This document shows, in pieces, positions 1 to 5,540 of a stretch of DNA of 5,636 bases (the stretch's first letter is position 1; every line of letters begins with the position of its first letter). The notes below the pieces were generated by a model that did not search any database, had not been told where the DNA came from, and saw only the letters and a list, made by a program, of their open reading frames with translations. The stretch is from the NCBI GenBank assembly GCA_003022505.1, contig PXTQ01000012.1, positions 1-5,636 of the forward strand. Direction: 5' to 3'. Position numbers and translations under genes: made by a program. This DNA comes from Bacteroidetes bacterium QS_8_64_10. GTDB lineage: Bacteria; Bacteroidota; Rhodothermia; Rhodothermales; Salinibacteraceae.

Positions 1-358
1 CCGGCCCGTACACGAGGACGATTGTGCCGTCAATGCGGCTGTCCTCCTCACCGAAAAGGACTGGAATCAGCGTGTCGTCGTGAGCAGCGCTGATGCACAC
101 GATGTCGAAGTCTTTAGCCACGCGCGGAAGCGCACCAGCCACGTCGGCGACCACGGTCACTTGCGTGTAGTACTTGTCTTGCGGCAGGCCGTCTTCCATG
201 GGGTTTTCCGTATTCCCGTCGGCGGGCGGCTGTTGCGCGCTCAGGAGCGTGAGGCTGGCCACGCCCGCGCTCTTGGCAAACTCCAGCGCGCGCCGCACGG
301 CGACGAGGGCGTTCCCGTAATAAGCTGGATACGAGCGCCTACATTCAGTTAGACACAT
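1..358 (-). CDS. Partial minus-strand gene, possible UspA-like alpha/beta domain protein
   Basis: An open frame of 119 codons runs leftward from an ATG at 358-356 and leaves the window without a stop. I do not firmly recognise the product. Residues 15-40 (GNALVAVRRALEFAKSAG followed by VASLTLLSAQ) look like helix then strand. Residues 66-91 (VTVVADVAGALPRVAKDF then DIVCISA) look like the strand-helix-strand of a universal stress protein or related Rossmann-like fold. A low-complexity loop rich in Pro, Asn, Asp and Glu lies between them (about 43-62). The first strand expected of a UspA fold (ILVxxDxS) is absent, so the true start may differ or the fold assignment may be wrong. The ATG overlaps head-to-head with the first ATG of the E1 frame, leaving no room for a divergent promoter, so one of the two starts is probably wrong. 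The reading frame is credible because its composition is protein-like and uninterrupted. Confidence 0.55.
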   Translation of the reverse strand, partial: MCLTECRRSYPAYYGNALVAVRRALEFAKSAGVASLTLLSAQQPPADGNTENPMEDGLPQDKYYTQVTVVADVAGALPRVAKDFDIVCISAAHDDTLIPVLFGEEDSRIDGTIVLVYGP

Positions 359-2129
359 GACGAGCGGCTTTATAAGTCTCGCAAAACCGAAACCGCAAAC
401 TGTGAGCCGAAAACCAAGAACCGAAGAACCGAAAACCAAGAACCCGAAAGCCCTTGCCGGTGCGCTCTTGCTCCCACGCGTCATCGAAGAGAAGATGCTG
501 AGCCTGATCCGTCAGGGCCGCATCTCGAAGTGGTTCAGCGGGTACGGGCAGGAGGCCATCGCCGTGGGTTGCGCGTGGGCGCTGCGCGACTCCGACTACG
601 CGCTGCCCATGCATCGCAACCTGGGCCTCTGGACCACGCGCGGCGTGCCACTCGAACGACTCTTCTGCCAGCTCATGGGTAAGGAGAGCGGCTTCACGCG
701 AGGGCGCGACCGCACCTTCCACTTCGGCTTGCCGGAGCGCCGCATCGTCGGTATGATCTCGCACATGGGCGCGATGCTGCCCGTGGCCTGCGGGCTGGGC
801 CTGAGCGCCAAGCTGCGGGGCGACGACTTCGTGGCGCTGGCGCTCACGGGCGAAGGCGGCACGCGCGAGGGCGACTTCCACGAGGCGCTGAGTCTGGCCT
901 CGGTGTGGAATCTGCCGGTTATCTTCGTCGTCGAAAACAACGGCTACGCGCTCTCTACGCCCGCCGGTGAGGAGCTTCCCGTCGAGGACGTGGCCGACGC
1001 CGCTGCGGGCTACGGCATGCCGGGCCAGGTGGTGGACGGCAACGACGTACTGGCCGTGATCGACGCGGCGAGCAGCGCTGCCATCCGGGCACGCAATGGC
1101 AACGGCCCGACGCTGCTCGAAATGAAAACTTTTCGGATGCGTGGCCACGAAGAAGCTTCCGGCACCGAATACGTGCCCGACGAGCTATTCGACGAGTGGG
1201 GCGAGAAAGATCCCATCGACCGGTTCAAGCGAGACGTGATCGAGCAGAACGTGATGAGCGAGAACGAGTGGCAGCAGCTCCGCGCGGATCTGGCCGATGA
1301 GATCGACGACATGGCGGAGTGGGCGCTGGACCAGCCGGAGGTCGGGAGCACGCCGGAGGCCGAGCGCGCCGATCTGTTTGCGCCCGCCTTCTCGGAGCAC
1401 GAACCGCCGGGCGACGCAGCCTCCGAGAAGCGCTTCATTGACGCCGTGAGCGACGGGTTGCGCCAGAAAATGGAGCACGACGAGAGCGTCGTCGTCATGG
1501 GGCAGGACATTGCCGAGTACGGCGGCGTCTTCAAGGTGACGGAAGGCTTTGCGGAGGAGTTCGGCACGGAGCGCGTGCGCAACATGCCCATCATCGAGAG
1601 CGGAGCCATCGGCGCGGCGCTGGGGCTGGCCGTCGAGGGCCGCAAGCCGGTCGTCGAGATGCAGTACGCTGATTTTATTGCCTGCGGCTTCAACCAGATC
1701 GTCAACAACCTATCGACCACGCATTACCGCTGGGACCAGCCCGTCAACGTCACGATCCGCGCGCCCTTCGGCGGCGGCATCGGCGCAGGGCCGTTCCACT
1801 CGCAGAGCCGCGAGGCGTGGTTCGCGCACGTGCCGGGCCTCAAGGTGGTCGCTCCGTACGCGCCCCGCGACGCGAAGGGCCTGCTCCTGACAGCCATCGA
1901 GGAGCCGAACCCGGTGCTCTTTTTCGAACACAAGAAGCTGTACCGCTCGCTGCGCGGCGACGCTGCGCGGCGACGTGCCGGAGGGCGTCTACCACACGCC
2001 GTTCGGCGAAGCGCGCGTGGCCCGCGAGGGCGCGGACGCCACCGTCGTAACGTATGGCGTGGGCGTGGGCTGGGCGCTGGAAGAGGCCGAGCGACAAAAA
2101 GAACGCGGCGCGAGCGTCGAGGTGATTGA
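357..2129 (+). CDS. Fused 2-oxoacid dehydrogenase E1 alpha/beta, 5' fragment (frameshifted after 1960)
   Basis: This is the thiamine-diphosphate E1 component of a pyruvate or branched-chain 2-oxoacid dehydrogenase complex, which decarboxylates the 2-oxo acid and passes the acyl group to lipoyl-E2. The alpha part spans about residues 38-330. It contains the IEEKMLSLIRQGRISKWFSG segment, GQEAIAVG (64-71), MHRNLG (85-90), a ThDP/Mg motif GEG (165-167) ending in ENN (193-195), and RGHEEASG (262-269). An acidic linker (about 330-355) leads into the beta part, with GQDIAEYGGVFKVTEGF (382-398), the conserved Glu of PIIESG (E414) and HSQSREAW (481-488). The true sequence ends at residue 535 (RSLRGD). 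After that a 13-bp duplication shifts the frame, and 55 Arg/Gly-rich residues without homology follow to the stop at 2129. Substrate is not decidable from sequence. Residues 8-32 translate a repeat array, so the real start may lie near TTG 468. Confidence 0.9.
   Translation: MTSGFISLAKPKPQTVSRKPRTEEPKTKNPKALAGALLLPRVIEEKMLSLIRQGRISKWFSGYGQEAIAVGCAWALRDSDYALPMHRNLGLWTTRGVPLERLFCQLMGKESGFTRGRDRTFHFGLPERRIVGMISHMGAMLPVACGLGLSAKLRGDDFVALALTGEGGTREGDFHEALSLASVWNLPVIFVVENNGYALSTPAGEELPVEDVADAAAGYGMPGQVVDGNDVLAVIDAASSAAIRARNGNGPTLLEMKTFRMRGHEEASGTEYVPDELFDEWGEKDPIDRFKRDVIEQNVMSENEWQQLRADLADEIDDMAEWALDQPEVGSTPEAERADLFAPAFSEHEPPGDAASEKRFIDAVSDGLRQKMEHDESVVVMGQDIAEYGGVFKVTEGFAEEFGTERVRNMPIIESGAIGAALGLAVEGRKPVVEMQYADFIACGFNQIVNNLSTTHYRWDQPVNVTIRAPFGGGIGAGPFHSQSREAWFAHVPGLKVVAPYAPRDAKGLLLTAIEEPNPVLFFEHKKLYRSLRGDAARRRAGGRLPHAVRRSARGPRGRGRHRRNVWRGRGLGAGRGRATKRTRRERRGD
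387..450 (+). repeat. Degenerate heptamer array, consensus CCGAAAA
   Basis: About nine consecutive words of 6-8 bp, mostly 7, resemble CCGAAAA, CCAAGAA or CCGAAGA. The 16-mer CCGAAAACCAAGAACC occurs exactly twice, at 407-422 and 429-444. In the E1 frame this is read as a Lys/Pro/Arg-rich stretch unlike any E1 N-terminus I know. E1 homology begins just after it (LLLPRVIEEKM, from about 465). The array more probably lies in the upstream spacer than in the protein. Confidence 0.75.
1948..1973 (+). repeat. 13-bp perfect tandem duplication causing the E1 frameshift
   Basis: Two adjacent identical copies of CGCTGCGCGGCGA occupy 1948-1960 and 1961-1973, and both are followed by CG. Since 13 is not a multiple of three, the extra copy moves the E1 beta frame by +1. 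Deleting either copy restores a continuous frame with the family-typical residues across the junction. Confidence 0.95.
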
Positions 2130-2406
2130 CCTGCGCACCATCGTGCCGTGGGACCGCGAGGCGGTGCTCCGCTCGCTCGAAAAAACCAACCGCCTGCTCG
2201 TCCTGCACGAGGCGACGCGCACCGCCGGCTTCGGCGCAGAGGTGGCCGCCGAAATCACGGAGACCGGCTTCGAGCTGCTGGACGCCCCACCCGCCCGCGT
2301 CGCCGCCGAGGATCTGCCCGTCCCGTTCTCGAAGCAGCTGGAAGACGAGGTGTTTTCAGGCCGTCGCAAGCTGCGGCCTGCATTGGAGCGGTTGCTGGTG
2401 TATTGA
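1975..2406 (+). CDS. Fused E1 alpha/beta, 3' fragment (beta-subunit C-terminal domain)
   Basis: This frame continues the E1 beta sequence after the 13-bp duplication: removing one copy makes RSLRGD run straight into VPEGVYHTPFGEARV. It holds the transketolase C-terminal domain that E1 beta subunits use for dimer contacts and for E2 attachment. Visible conserved stretches are DATVVTYGVG (21-30), VEVIDLRTIVPWD (48-60), RLLVLHEATRTAGFGAEV (73-90) and LPVPFSKQLED (114-124). It ends in a natural C-terminus at TGA 2404-2406. The GTG at 1975 is only the Val of the parent protein and I do not think it is a real start, since no ribosome-binding site precedes it. Joined to the 5' fragment, the repaired product is 678 residues, normal for a fused E1 of this type. 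As written, the domain is separated from the rest of the enzyme. Confidence 0.9.
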   Translation: MPEGVYHTPFGEARVAREGADATVVTYGVGVGWALEEAERQKERGASVEVIDLRTIVPWDREAVLRSLEKTNRLLVLHEATRTAGFGAEVAAEITETGFELLDAPPARVAAEDLPVPFSKQLEDEVFSGRRKLRPALERLLVY

Positions 2407-2448
2407 GCGCGTTAAGCGGGTCCGCCAAACTTCTGCGGCCCCACACGA

Positions 2449-2564
2449 GGCCGAAGGCCGACTGACGGAGCCGAAGGCGTAGTAAACGACCGCGTAAACG
2501 TTTGAAATCGCCAGCCGTCGGTCGTCGTTTACTTCGCTACGCTACGTGAGTCGCCTGCGGCTCG
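2449..2564. repeat. Compound inverted repeat with internal direct repeats
   Basis: AGTAAACGAC at 2481-2490 is the inverse of GTCGTTTACT at 2524-2533. Further out, GAGCCGAAGGCG (2468-2479) faces CGCCTGCGGCTC (2553-2564), inverse except for one mismatch. The right side carries about 17 extra bases including a CTACG-CTACG tandem. GCCGAAGGC also occurs as a direct repeat at 2450-2458 and 2470-2478, and the palindrome AAACGTTT sits in the loop at 2496-2503. This looks like a dispersed intergenic element or a nested hairpin between convergent genes. Confidence 0.55.
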
Positions 2565-2596
2565 TTTGAGATACCGGATAATGTTTGCTCAGGCGC

Positions 2597-2659
2597 TTAC
2601 GTGTTGCGTATTTCGCATTGCGTGTGGGAATAGCAGCCTTACGCAATACGCATTACGCT
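2597..2659. repeat. Heptamer-word palindrome, copy A
   Basis: The left arm is four 7-bp words (TTACGTG, TTGCGTA, TTTCGCA, TTGCGTG; 2597-2624). After a 14-bp spacer, the right arm is three inverse words (TTACGCA, ATACGCA, TTACGCT; 2639-2659). The arms pair over about 19 bp with four mismatches. The right arm includes TTACGCAATACGCATTACG (2639-2657), which recurs exactly in copy B at 4819-4837. Its position between convergent genes fits a bidirectional terminator or a small dispersed palindrome. Confidence 0.75.
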
Positions 2660-2712
2660 CCGCTCATCGACGGCTCCACCGCTATCGCGCAGCCAAGACG
2701 TCCAACCGCAGT

Positions 2713-3195
2713 TCACCGGTTCATGCGCAACATATACGGCACGCTATCCTGCGGCATCAACAATAGCGTCGTGGGGCGGCCCAGCACCGAGTCGGGCACC
2801 GCGCGGCGAATCTCGTCGTAGACGCGCGTCGAGCACGTCTCGCTCTCGGCCCGGTGGTGCAGCCACAGCTGCGTCGTCTCGCGCGAGGCCTCGTGGCCCA
2901 GCCGGAACTCGTGCTCGGCGCACCCGCCCGGATACGCCACCTGCGCCACCAGCGTGTCGCCCGCCAGATGCGGCGGCTCGTCCGGCAGGTCCGGCGTGCG
3001 GTTCATCACGATCTCGTAGCCCGCCCCGAAGCCTTCCGCATTCTCCTCGCGGTCGGGCGGCGTCTTGAGCGGATCGCCCTCGTCTCCGCACCCCGCGATG
3101 AGCAGGCTGCTGACCAGCATGAGCGTCAATGCGATCTTATTGAGGGAAATTGGTCGGGTGAAAGAGAGCAGTCTGTTCCCGCCAGACTTTCGCAT
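2713..3195 (-). CDS. Small secreted lipoprotein of unknown function
   Basis: The 160-residue product has a typical bacterial lipoprotein signal: a basic n-region, a hydrophobic core (about 21-34, IALTLMLVSSLLIA) and lipobox IAGC with Cys36 as the predicted lipidation site. An acidic, Pro-rich tether follows (37-58). The folded part carries the motif GGCAEHEF (90-97), then LWLHHRAESETC (110-121) and a C-terminal strand ending MPQDSVPYMLRMNR. Cys92 and Cys121 could form a disulfide. I recall GGC-x-EH-x-F domains in uncharacterised secreted proteins of Bacteroidota-type genomes, with no assigned activity. I chose the ATG at 3195: the frame stays open to 3300, but those extra codons translate a repeat array, and a weak AAGAGG lies just upstream of 3195. 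The gene is monocistronic, convergent with E1 and divergent from gatB. It probably acts at the periplasmic face of a membrane. Confidence 0.75.
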   Translation of the reverse strand: MRKSGGNRLLSFTRPISLNKIALTLMLVSSLLIAGCGDEGDPLKTPPDREENAEGFGAGYEIVMNRTPDLPDEPPHLAGDTLVAQVAYPGGCAEHEFRLGHEASRETTQLWLHHRAESETCSTRVYDEIRRAVPDSVLGRPTTLLLMPQDSVPYMLRMNR

Positions 3196-3229
3196 CGCCT
3201 CTTGCGAGTCACCGCTCCACACAACAAAG

Positions 3230-3301
3230 ATCATAGCCTCGCAGACTCTTCGACTCATAGCCTCATAGACTCGTAGGCGCATAAACTCACAGACTCCCAT
3301 T
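3230..3301. repeat. Degenerate octamer array, consensus CTCATAGA
   Basis: Nine consecutive 8-bp words run without phase slip from 3230 to 3301. Examples are CTCATAGC (3254-3261), CTCATAGA (3262-3269), CTCGTAGG (3270-3277) and CTCACAGA (3286-3293). The array lies upstream of the lipoprotein gene, inside the divergent spacer with gatB. On the minus strand it is open and extends the lipoprotein frame with a Tyr/Glu/Ala/Met-rich repeat peptide, which I take to be incidental. Confidence 0.75.
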
Positions 3302-3398
3302 TGAACTTTCCAGAGCCATTTAAGTTATCCTGCAACCCCCCGCTTCCCAAACTCCGACAACCGCCCGGCAGGTCGTGCACACCAACGTAGTGGATACG

Positions 3399-4028
3399 AT
3401 GCTTTATGAAAAGTACGAGCCGGTCATCGGTCTGGAAATTCACTGCCAGCTGGGCACCGAGTCGAAGCTCTTCAGCCCCGATTCGGCGTCGGGTCACGAC
3501 GCTCCGCCCAACACCCGCGTCGATCCCGTCAGCCTGGGGCACCCCGGCACGCTGCCCGTGCTGAACCGGCGCGCCCTGGAGCACGCCCTCAAGCTGGGCC
3601 TCGCCTCGCACTGCCGCATCGCCGACCGTGCCGAGTTCGCCCGCAAGCACTACTTCTACCCGGATCTTCCGAAAGGCTATCAGATCACGCAGCACCGCGC
3701 GCCGCTCTGCTACGACGGCTATCTCGACGTGACGCTGCCTGCCGGTGACAGCCGGGACGACGGCGCTCCGCGCACCCGCCGCGTCGGCCTGGCGCGCGTC
3801 CAGCTGGAAGAAGACGCGGGCAAGATGACGCACGCCGGCGGCGAGACGCGCGTGGATTACAACCGCTGTGGGGTGCCGCTGTGCGCTGCGCTGCGACGCC
3901 AACGTGTCAGTGCGGCCGCGCGGGGAACGCGAGCTGGGCGCGAAGACGGAGCTGAAGAACCTGAACTCGTTTCGCCACGTCGAGCGAGCACTCGCCCACG
4001 AGATCGACCGTCAGATTCGGCAAAGTGA
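3399..4028 (+). CDS. gatB: Asp-tRNA(Asn)/Glu-tRNA(Gln) amidotransferase subunit B, 5' fragment
   Basis: GatB is the subunit of the GatCAB amidotransferase that phosphorylates and amidates misacylated Glu-tRNA(Gln) or Asp-tRNA(Asn) in the cytoplasm. This fragment carries the N-terminal cradle domain: YEPVIGLEIHCQL (6-18) with the metal-site acidic and His residues, LPVLNR (52-57), FARKHYFYPDLPKGYQIT (80-97), LEEDAGKMTH (136-145) and the first half of the GatB signature, VDYNRCGVPL (152-161). Homology stops at residue 161 (3881). The remaining 48 residues before the stop at 4028 are out of frame. I preferred ATG 3399 because the family begins close to YEPVIGLEIH; GTG 3375 would add eight unsupported residues. 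There is no clear Shine-Dalgarno sequence. No gatA or gatC is adjacent, which is common outside operon-organised genomes. Confidence 0.93.
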   Translation: MLYEKYEPVIGLEIHCQLGTESKLFSPDSASGHDAPPNTRVDPVSLGHPGTLPVLNRRALEHALKLGLASHCRIADRAEFARKHYFYPDLPKGYQITQHRAPLCYDGYLDVTLPAGDSRDDGAPRTRRVGLARVQLEEDAGKMTHAGGETRVDYNRCGVPLCAALRRQRVSAAARGTRAGREDGAEEPELVSPRRASTRPRDRPSDSAK

Positions 4029-4776
4029 GCGCGGGGAGGCGCTGCGCGACGAAACGCGATGCTGGGACGACAATGAGCAGCAGACCCGCGTGCTTCGCAC
4101 GAAAGAAACCGACAGCGATTACCGCTATTTTCCCGATCCCGATTTGCCCGCCGTTGCGATCACCGACGACACGCTGAAGCGGCTGCGCGGCGAGCTGCCG
4201 GAGATGCCGGCGGAGCGCCGTCTCCGCTACATGAAAGATATGGACCTGTCGGGTTACGACGCGGGCCTCCTTACCGAAGACCGCGCACTGGCCGACTTCT
4301 TCGAGGCCTCGGTGTCGGCGCTGGCGAGCCGGCAGGGCGGCGGCAACTGGCGCGCGCAGGCCAAAGCCACCAGCAACGTCGTCACAAACGCCGTGCTCCG
4401 CGCGATGAACGAGCGCAACCTGGACGCCGAGGAGCTGCCGCTCGCCCCGAAGCGCCTGGCCGCGCTCGTGGACCTCCGCATGAATGACGAGATTAGCTCC
4501 AGTGCCGCCCAGACGGTCTTCGAGGCCATGCTCGACTCCAACAAGCCGCCGAAGCAGGTCGTGGGCGAGCGCAACCTGACGCAGGTAAGCGACCGCGACA
4601 AGATCAAACCCGTCGTGGAGGCCGTCGTGAATCACCACTCGGACAAAGCGAACGCCTACCGAAATGGAAAAACGGGGCTGCTCGGCTTCTTCATCGGGCG
4701 GGTAAAGCGCCGCTTCAACGGCTCGCCGAACCCGGAGGTGGTGCGCGATCTCCTGAAAGAAAAGCTGGGGTCGTAG
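3868..4776 (+). CDS. gatB: Amidotransferase subunit B, 3' fragment
   Basis: GatB homology resumes at 3889 with RCDANVSVRPRGE, then ELKNLNSFRHVERALAHEIDRQI, the TRCWDDNEQQTRVLRTKE segment and SDYRYFPDPDLP, all hallmark cradle-domain motifs. A helical domain follows (from about 4240), then the YqeY-like tail that contacts tRNA, ending GLLGFFIGRVKRRF and NPEVVRDLLKEKLGS before TAG 4774-4776. The frame is open from GTG 3868, but its first seven residues are the out-of-frame reading of the upstream fragment and this is not a natural start. The two fragments give 161 + 295 residues, about 40 short of a usual GatB near 490-500. The missing piece is the stretch between the signature (PL[LIV]E[IV]) and RCDANVS, which normally includes the EPD and CDGNMxEGS motifs. 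Confidence 0.93.
   Translation: MGCRCALRCDANVSVRPRGERELGAKTELKNLNSFRHVERALAHEIDRQIRQSERGEALRDETRCWDDNEQQTRVLRTKETDSDYRYFPDPDLPAVAITDDTLKRLRGELPEMPAERRLRYMKDMDLSGYDAGLLTEDRALADFFEASVSALASRQGGGNWRAQAKATSNVVTNAVLRAMNERNLDAEELPLAPKRLAALVDLRMNDEISSSAAQTVFEAMLDSNKPPKQVVGERNLTQVSDRDKIKPVVEAVVNHHSDKANAYRNGKTGLLGFFIGRVKRRFNGSPNPEVVRDLLKEKLGS
3882..3888 (+). other. gatB: Deletion/frameshift junction inside gatB
   Basis: Only seven bases separate the codon for Leu161 of the signature (3879-3881) from the Arg codon of RCDANVS (3889-3891). Relatives have roughly 40 residues here. That implies loss of about 116 bp, which also changes the frame. The junction lies in a TGCGC tandem (TGCGCTGCGCTGCG). Confidence 0.85.
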
Positions 4777-4777
4777 T

Positions 4778-4845
4778 TCGTATTGCGTATTTCATATTGC
4801 GTAAAAAGGCGGACAACTTTACGCAATACGCATTACGAAATACGA
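4778..4845. repeat. Heptamer-word palindrome, copy B
   Basis: The arms 4778-4805 and 4818-4845 are inverse to each other at 24 of 28 positions, with a 12-base loop. Each arm is built of four 7-bp words (type TTGCGTA on the left, ATTACGC on the right). It starts just after the gatB stop and could form a long hairpin at the transcript's 3' end. It shares the exact 19-mer TTACGCAATACGCATTACG with copy A, and 18 of 21 bases in the left arm (4783-4803 against 2604-2624). Confidence 0.8.
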
Positions 4846-4906
4846 GGTAGAACAAAACGAACCGCGTGTGGTCCGCCTGATACGCCAAGCGCAAAGCGAT
4901 CCCGTC

Positions 4907-5464
4907 ATGGGTACACTCTCCTACATCAAAAACTACCTCAAAGACCGCGACGTGGCTTCCGTCACGCCGTCGTCGCGCTTTCTGGTGCGACGCATCTGCC
5001 GGCGCATGGACTTCAACGAGCCGCGCATCATTGTGGAGTACGGACCGGGCGAGGGGGTCTTTTCAAATCACATCTGGAAGCGCATGTCGCCGGACAGCCG
5101 GCTCATCCTGATCGAGACGAATCCCGACTTCACCCGCAAGCTGCAGGCGCTGACGACCAGCGAGCGCGTGGAGGTCGTGCAGGACACGGCGGAGAACGTG
5201 AAGGACATACTGGCGAACCGCGATATTGCAGGGGCTGACTACGTGCTGAGCGGCATCCCGTTTTCGTTTTTCGACGAGCAAGACCGCGAGGCCCTCATCC
5301 GCACCACCCGCGACGTGCTGAAGCCGGGCGGTCAGTTTCTCGTTTACCAGCATCACGATCACATGGACGAGCCGCTGCGGCGCATCTTCGCGCAGGTAGA
5401 AGCCGAACGCGAGTGGCTGAACGTCCCGCCCATCCACGTCCACGCCGCGACGAAGAGTACGTGA
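4907..5464 (+). CDS. SAM-dependent methyltransferase, phospholipid N-methyltransferase / rRNA dimethylase-like
   Basis: This is a class I methyltransferase of 185 residues. It shows an N-terminal segment YIKNYLKDRDVASVTPSSRF (6-25), like the phospholipid N-methyltransferase group. SAM-binding motif I is VEYGPGEGVF (43-52), and Glu70 in LILIETNPDF (67-75) is the acidic residue expected to bind the SAM ribose. SGIPFSFF (115-122) is the motif-IV-like segment that replaces the NLPY/NIPY of rRNA adenine dimethylases, and LKPGGQFLVYQHH (138-150) is the post-motif strand. The substrate could be phosphatidylethanolamine, another lipid or rRNA; the VTPSS and SGIPFSF pairing favours the lipid-type group. 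I chose ATG 4907; GTG 4868 would add 13 residues, with a GAGGT at 4844-4848 but long spacing. Transcription with gatB is possible, though hairpin copy B lies between them. Confidence 0.8.
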   Translation: MGTLSYIKNYLKDRDVASVTPSSRFLVRRICRRMDFNEPRIIVEYGPGEGVFSNHIWKRMSPDSRLILIETNPDFTRKLQALTTSERVEVVQDTAENVKDILANRDIAGADYVLSGIPFSFFDEQDREALIRTTRDVLKPGGQFLVYQHHDHMDEPLRRIFAQVEAEREWLNVPPIHVHAATKST

Positions 5465-5540
5465 GTAAGGGTCGGGCGTTAGCTACCGTACACTTTTCCG
5501 TGAGCGTCTTTCACTGGCCGAAAAATCCCCAAAAGAAATT

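Larger units (their letters stand above)
2407..2712. other. Convergent intergenic region without a gene
   Basis: This spacer lies between the 3' end of the E1 gene (plus strand) and the 3' end of the lipoprotein gene (minus strand). It holds a compound inverted repeat (2449-2564) and a palindrome of heptamer words (2597-2659), both placed where bidirectional termination would be useful. Short open frames cross it but use repeat-derived sequence and show no protein-like composition. No classical GC-stem plus T-run terminator is visible directly after 2406. Confidence 0.7.

Noticed and set aside
345..1148. Long minus-strand frame opposite the E1 alpha part
   Set aside because: It mirrors the E1 coding strand, is Arg/Ala/His-rich and has no recognisable motif, while the plus strand has clear E1 homology.
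1940..1980. Programmed ribosomal frameshift in E1
   Set aside because: There is no slippery heptamer and no stop near the junction; an exact 13-bp tandem duplication explains the shift completely.
2566..2821. Short plus-strand frames in the convergent spacer
   Set aside because: They translate the heptamer palindrome and run into the antisense of the lipoprotein gene; no protein-like composition or start signal.
387..3301. CRISPR array
   Set aside because: The repeat units are only 7-8 bp, contiguous and degenerate, with no unique spacers and no cas genes nearby.
3301..3331. Possible gatB promoter, TTGAAC with TATCCT
   Set aside because: The spacing is 19 bp, each hexamer matches only four of six bases, and the promoter consensus for this lineage is uncertain, so I did not list it.
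3255..4638. Long minus-strand frames opposite gatB
   Set aside because: They are antisense shadows typical of high-GC codon usage; the plus strand carries unmistakable GatB motifs.
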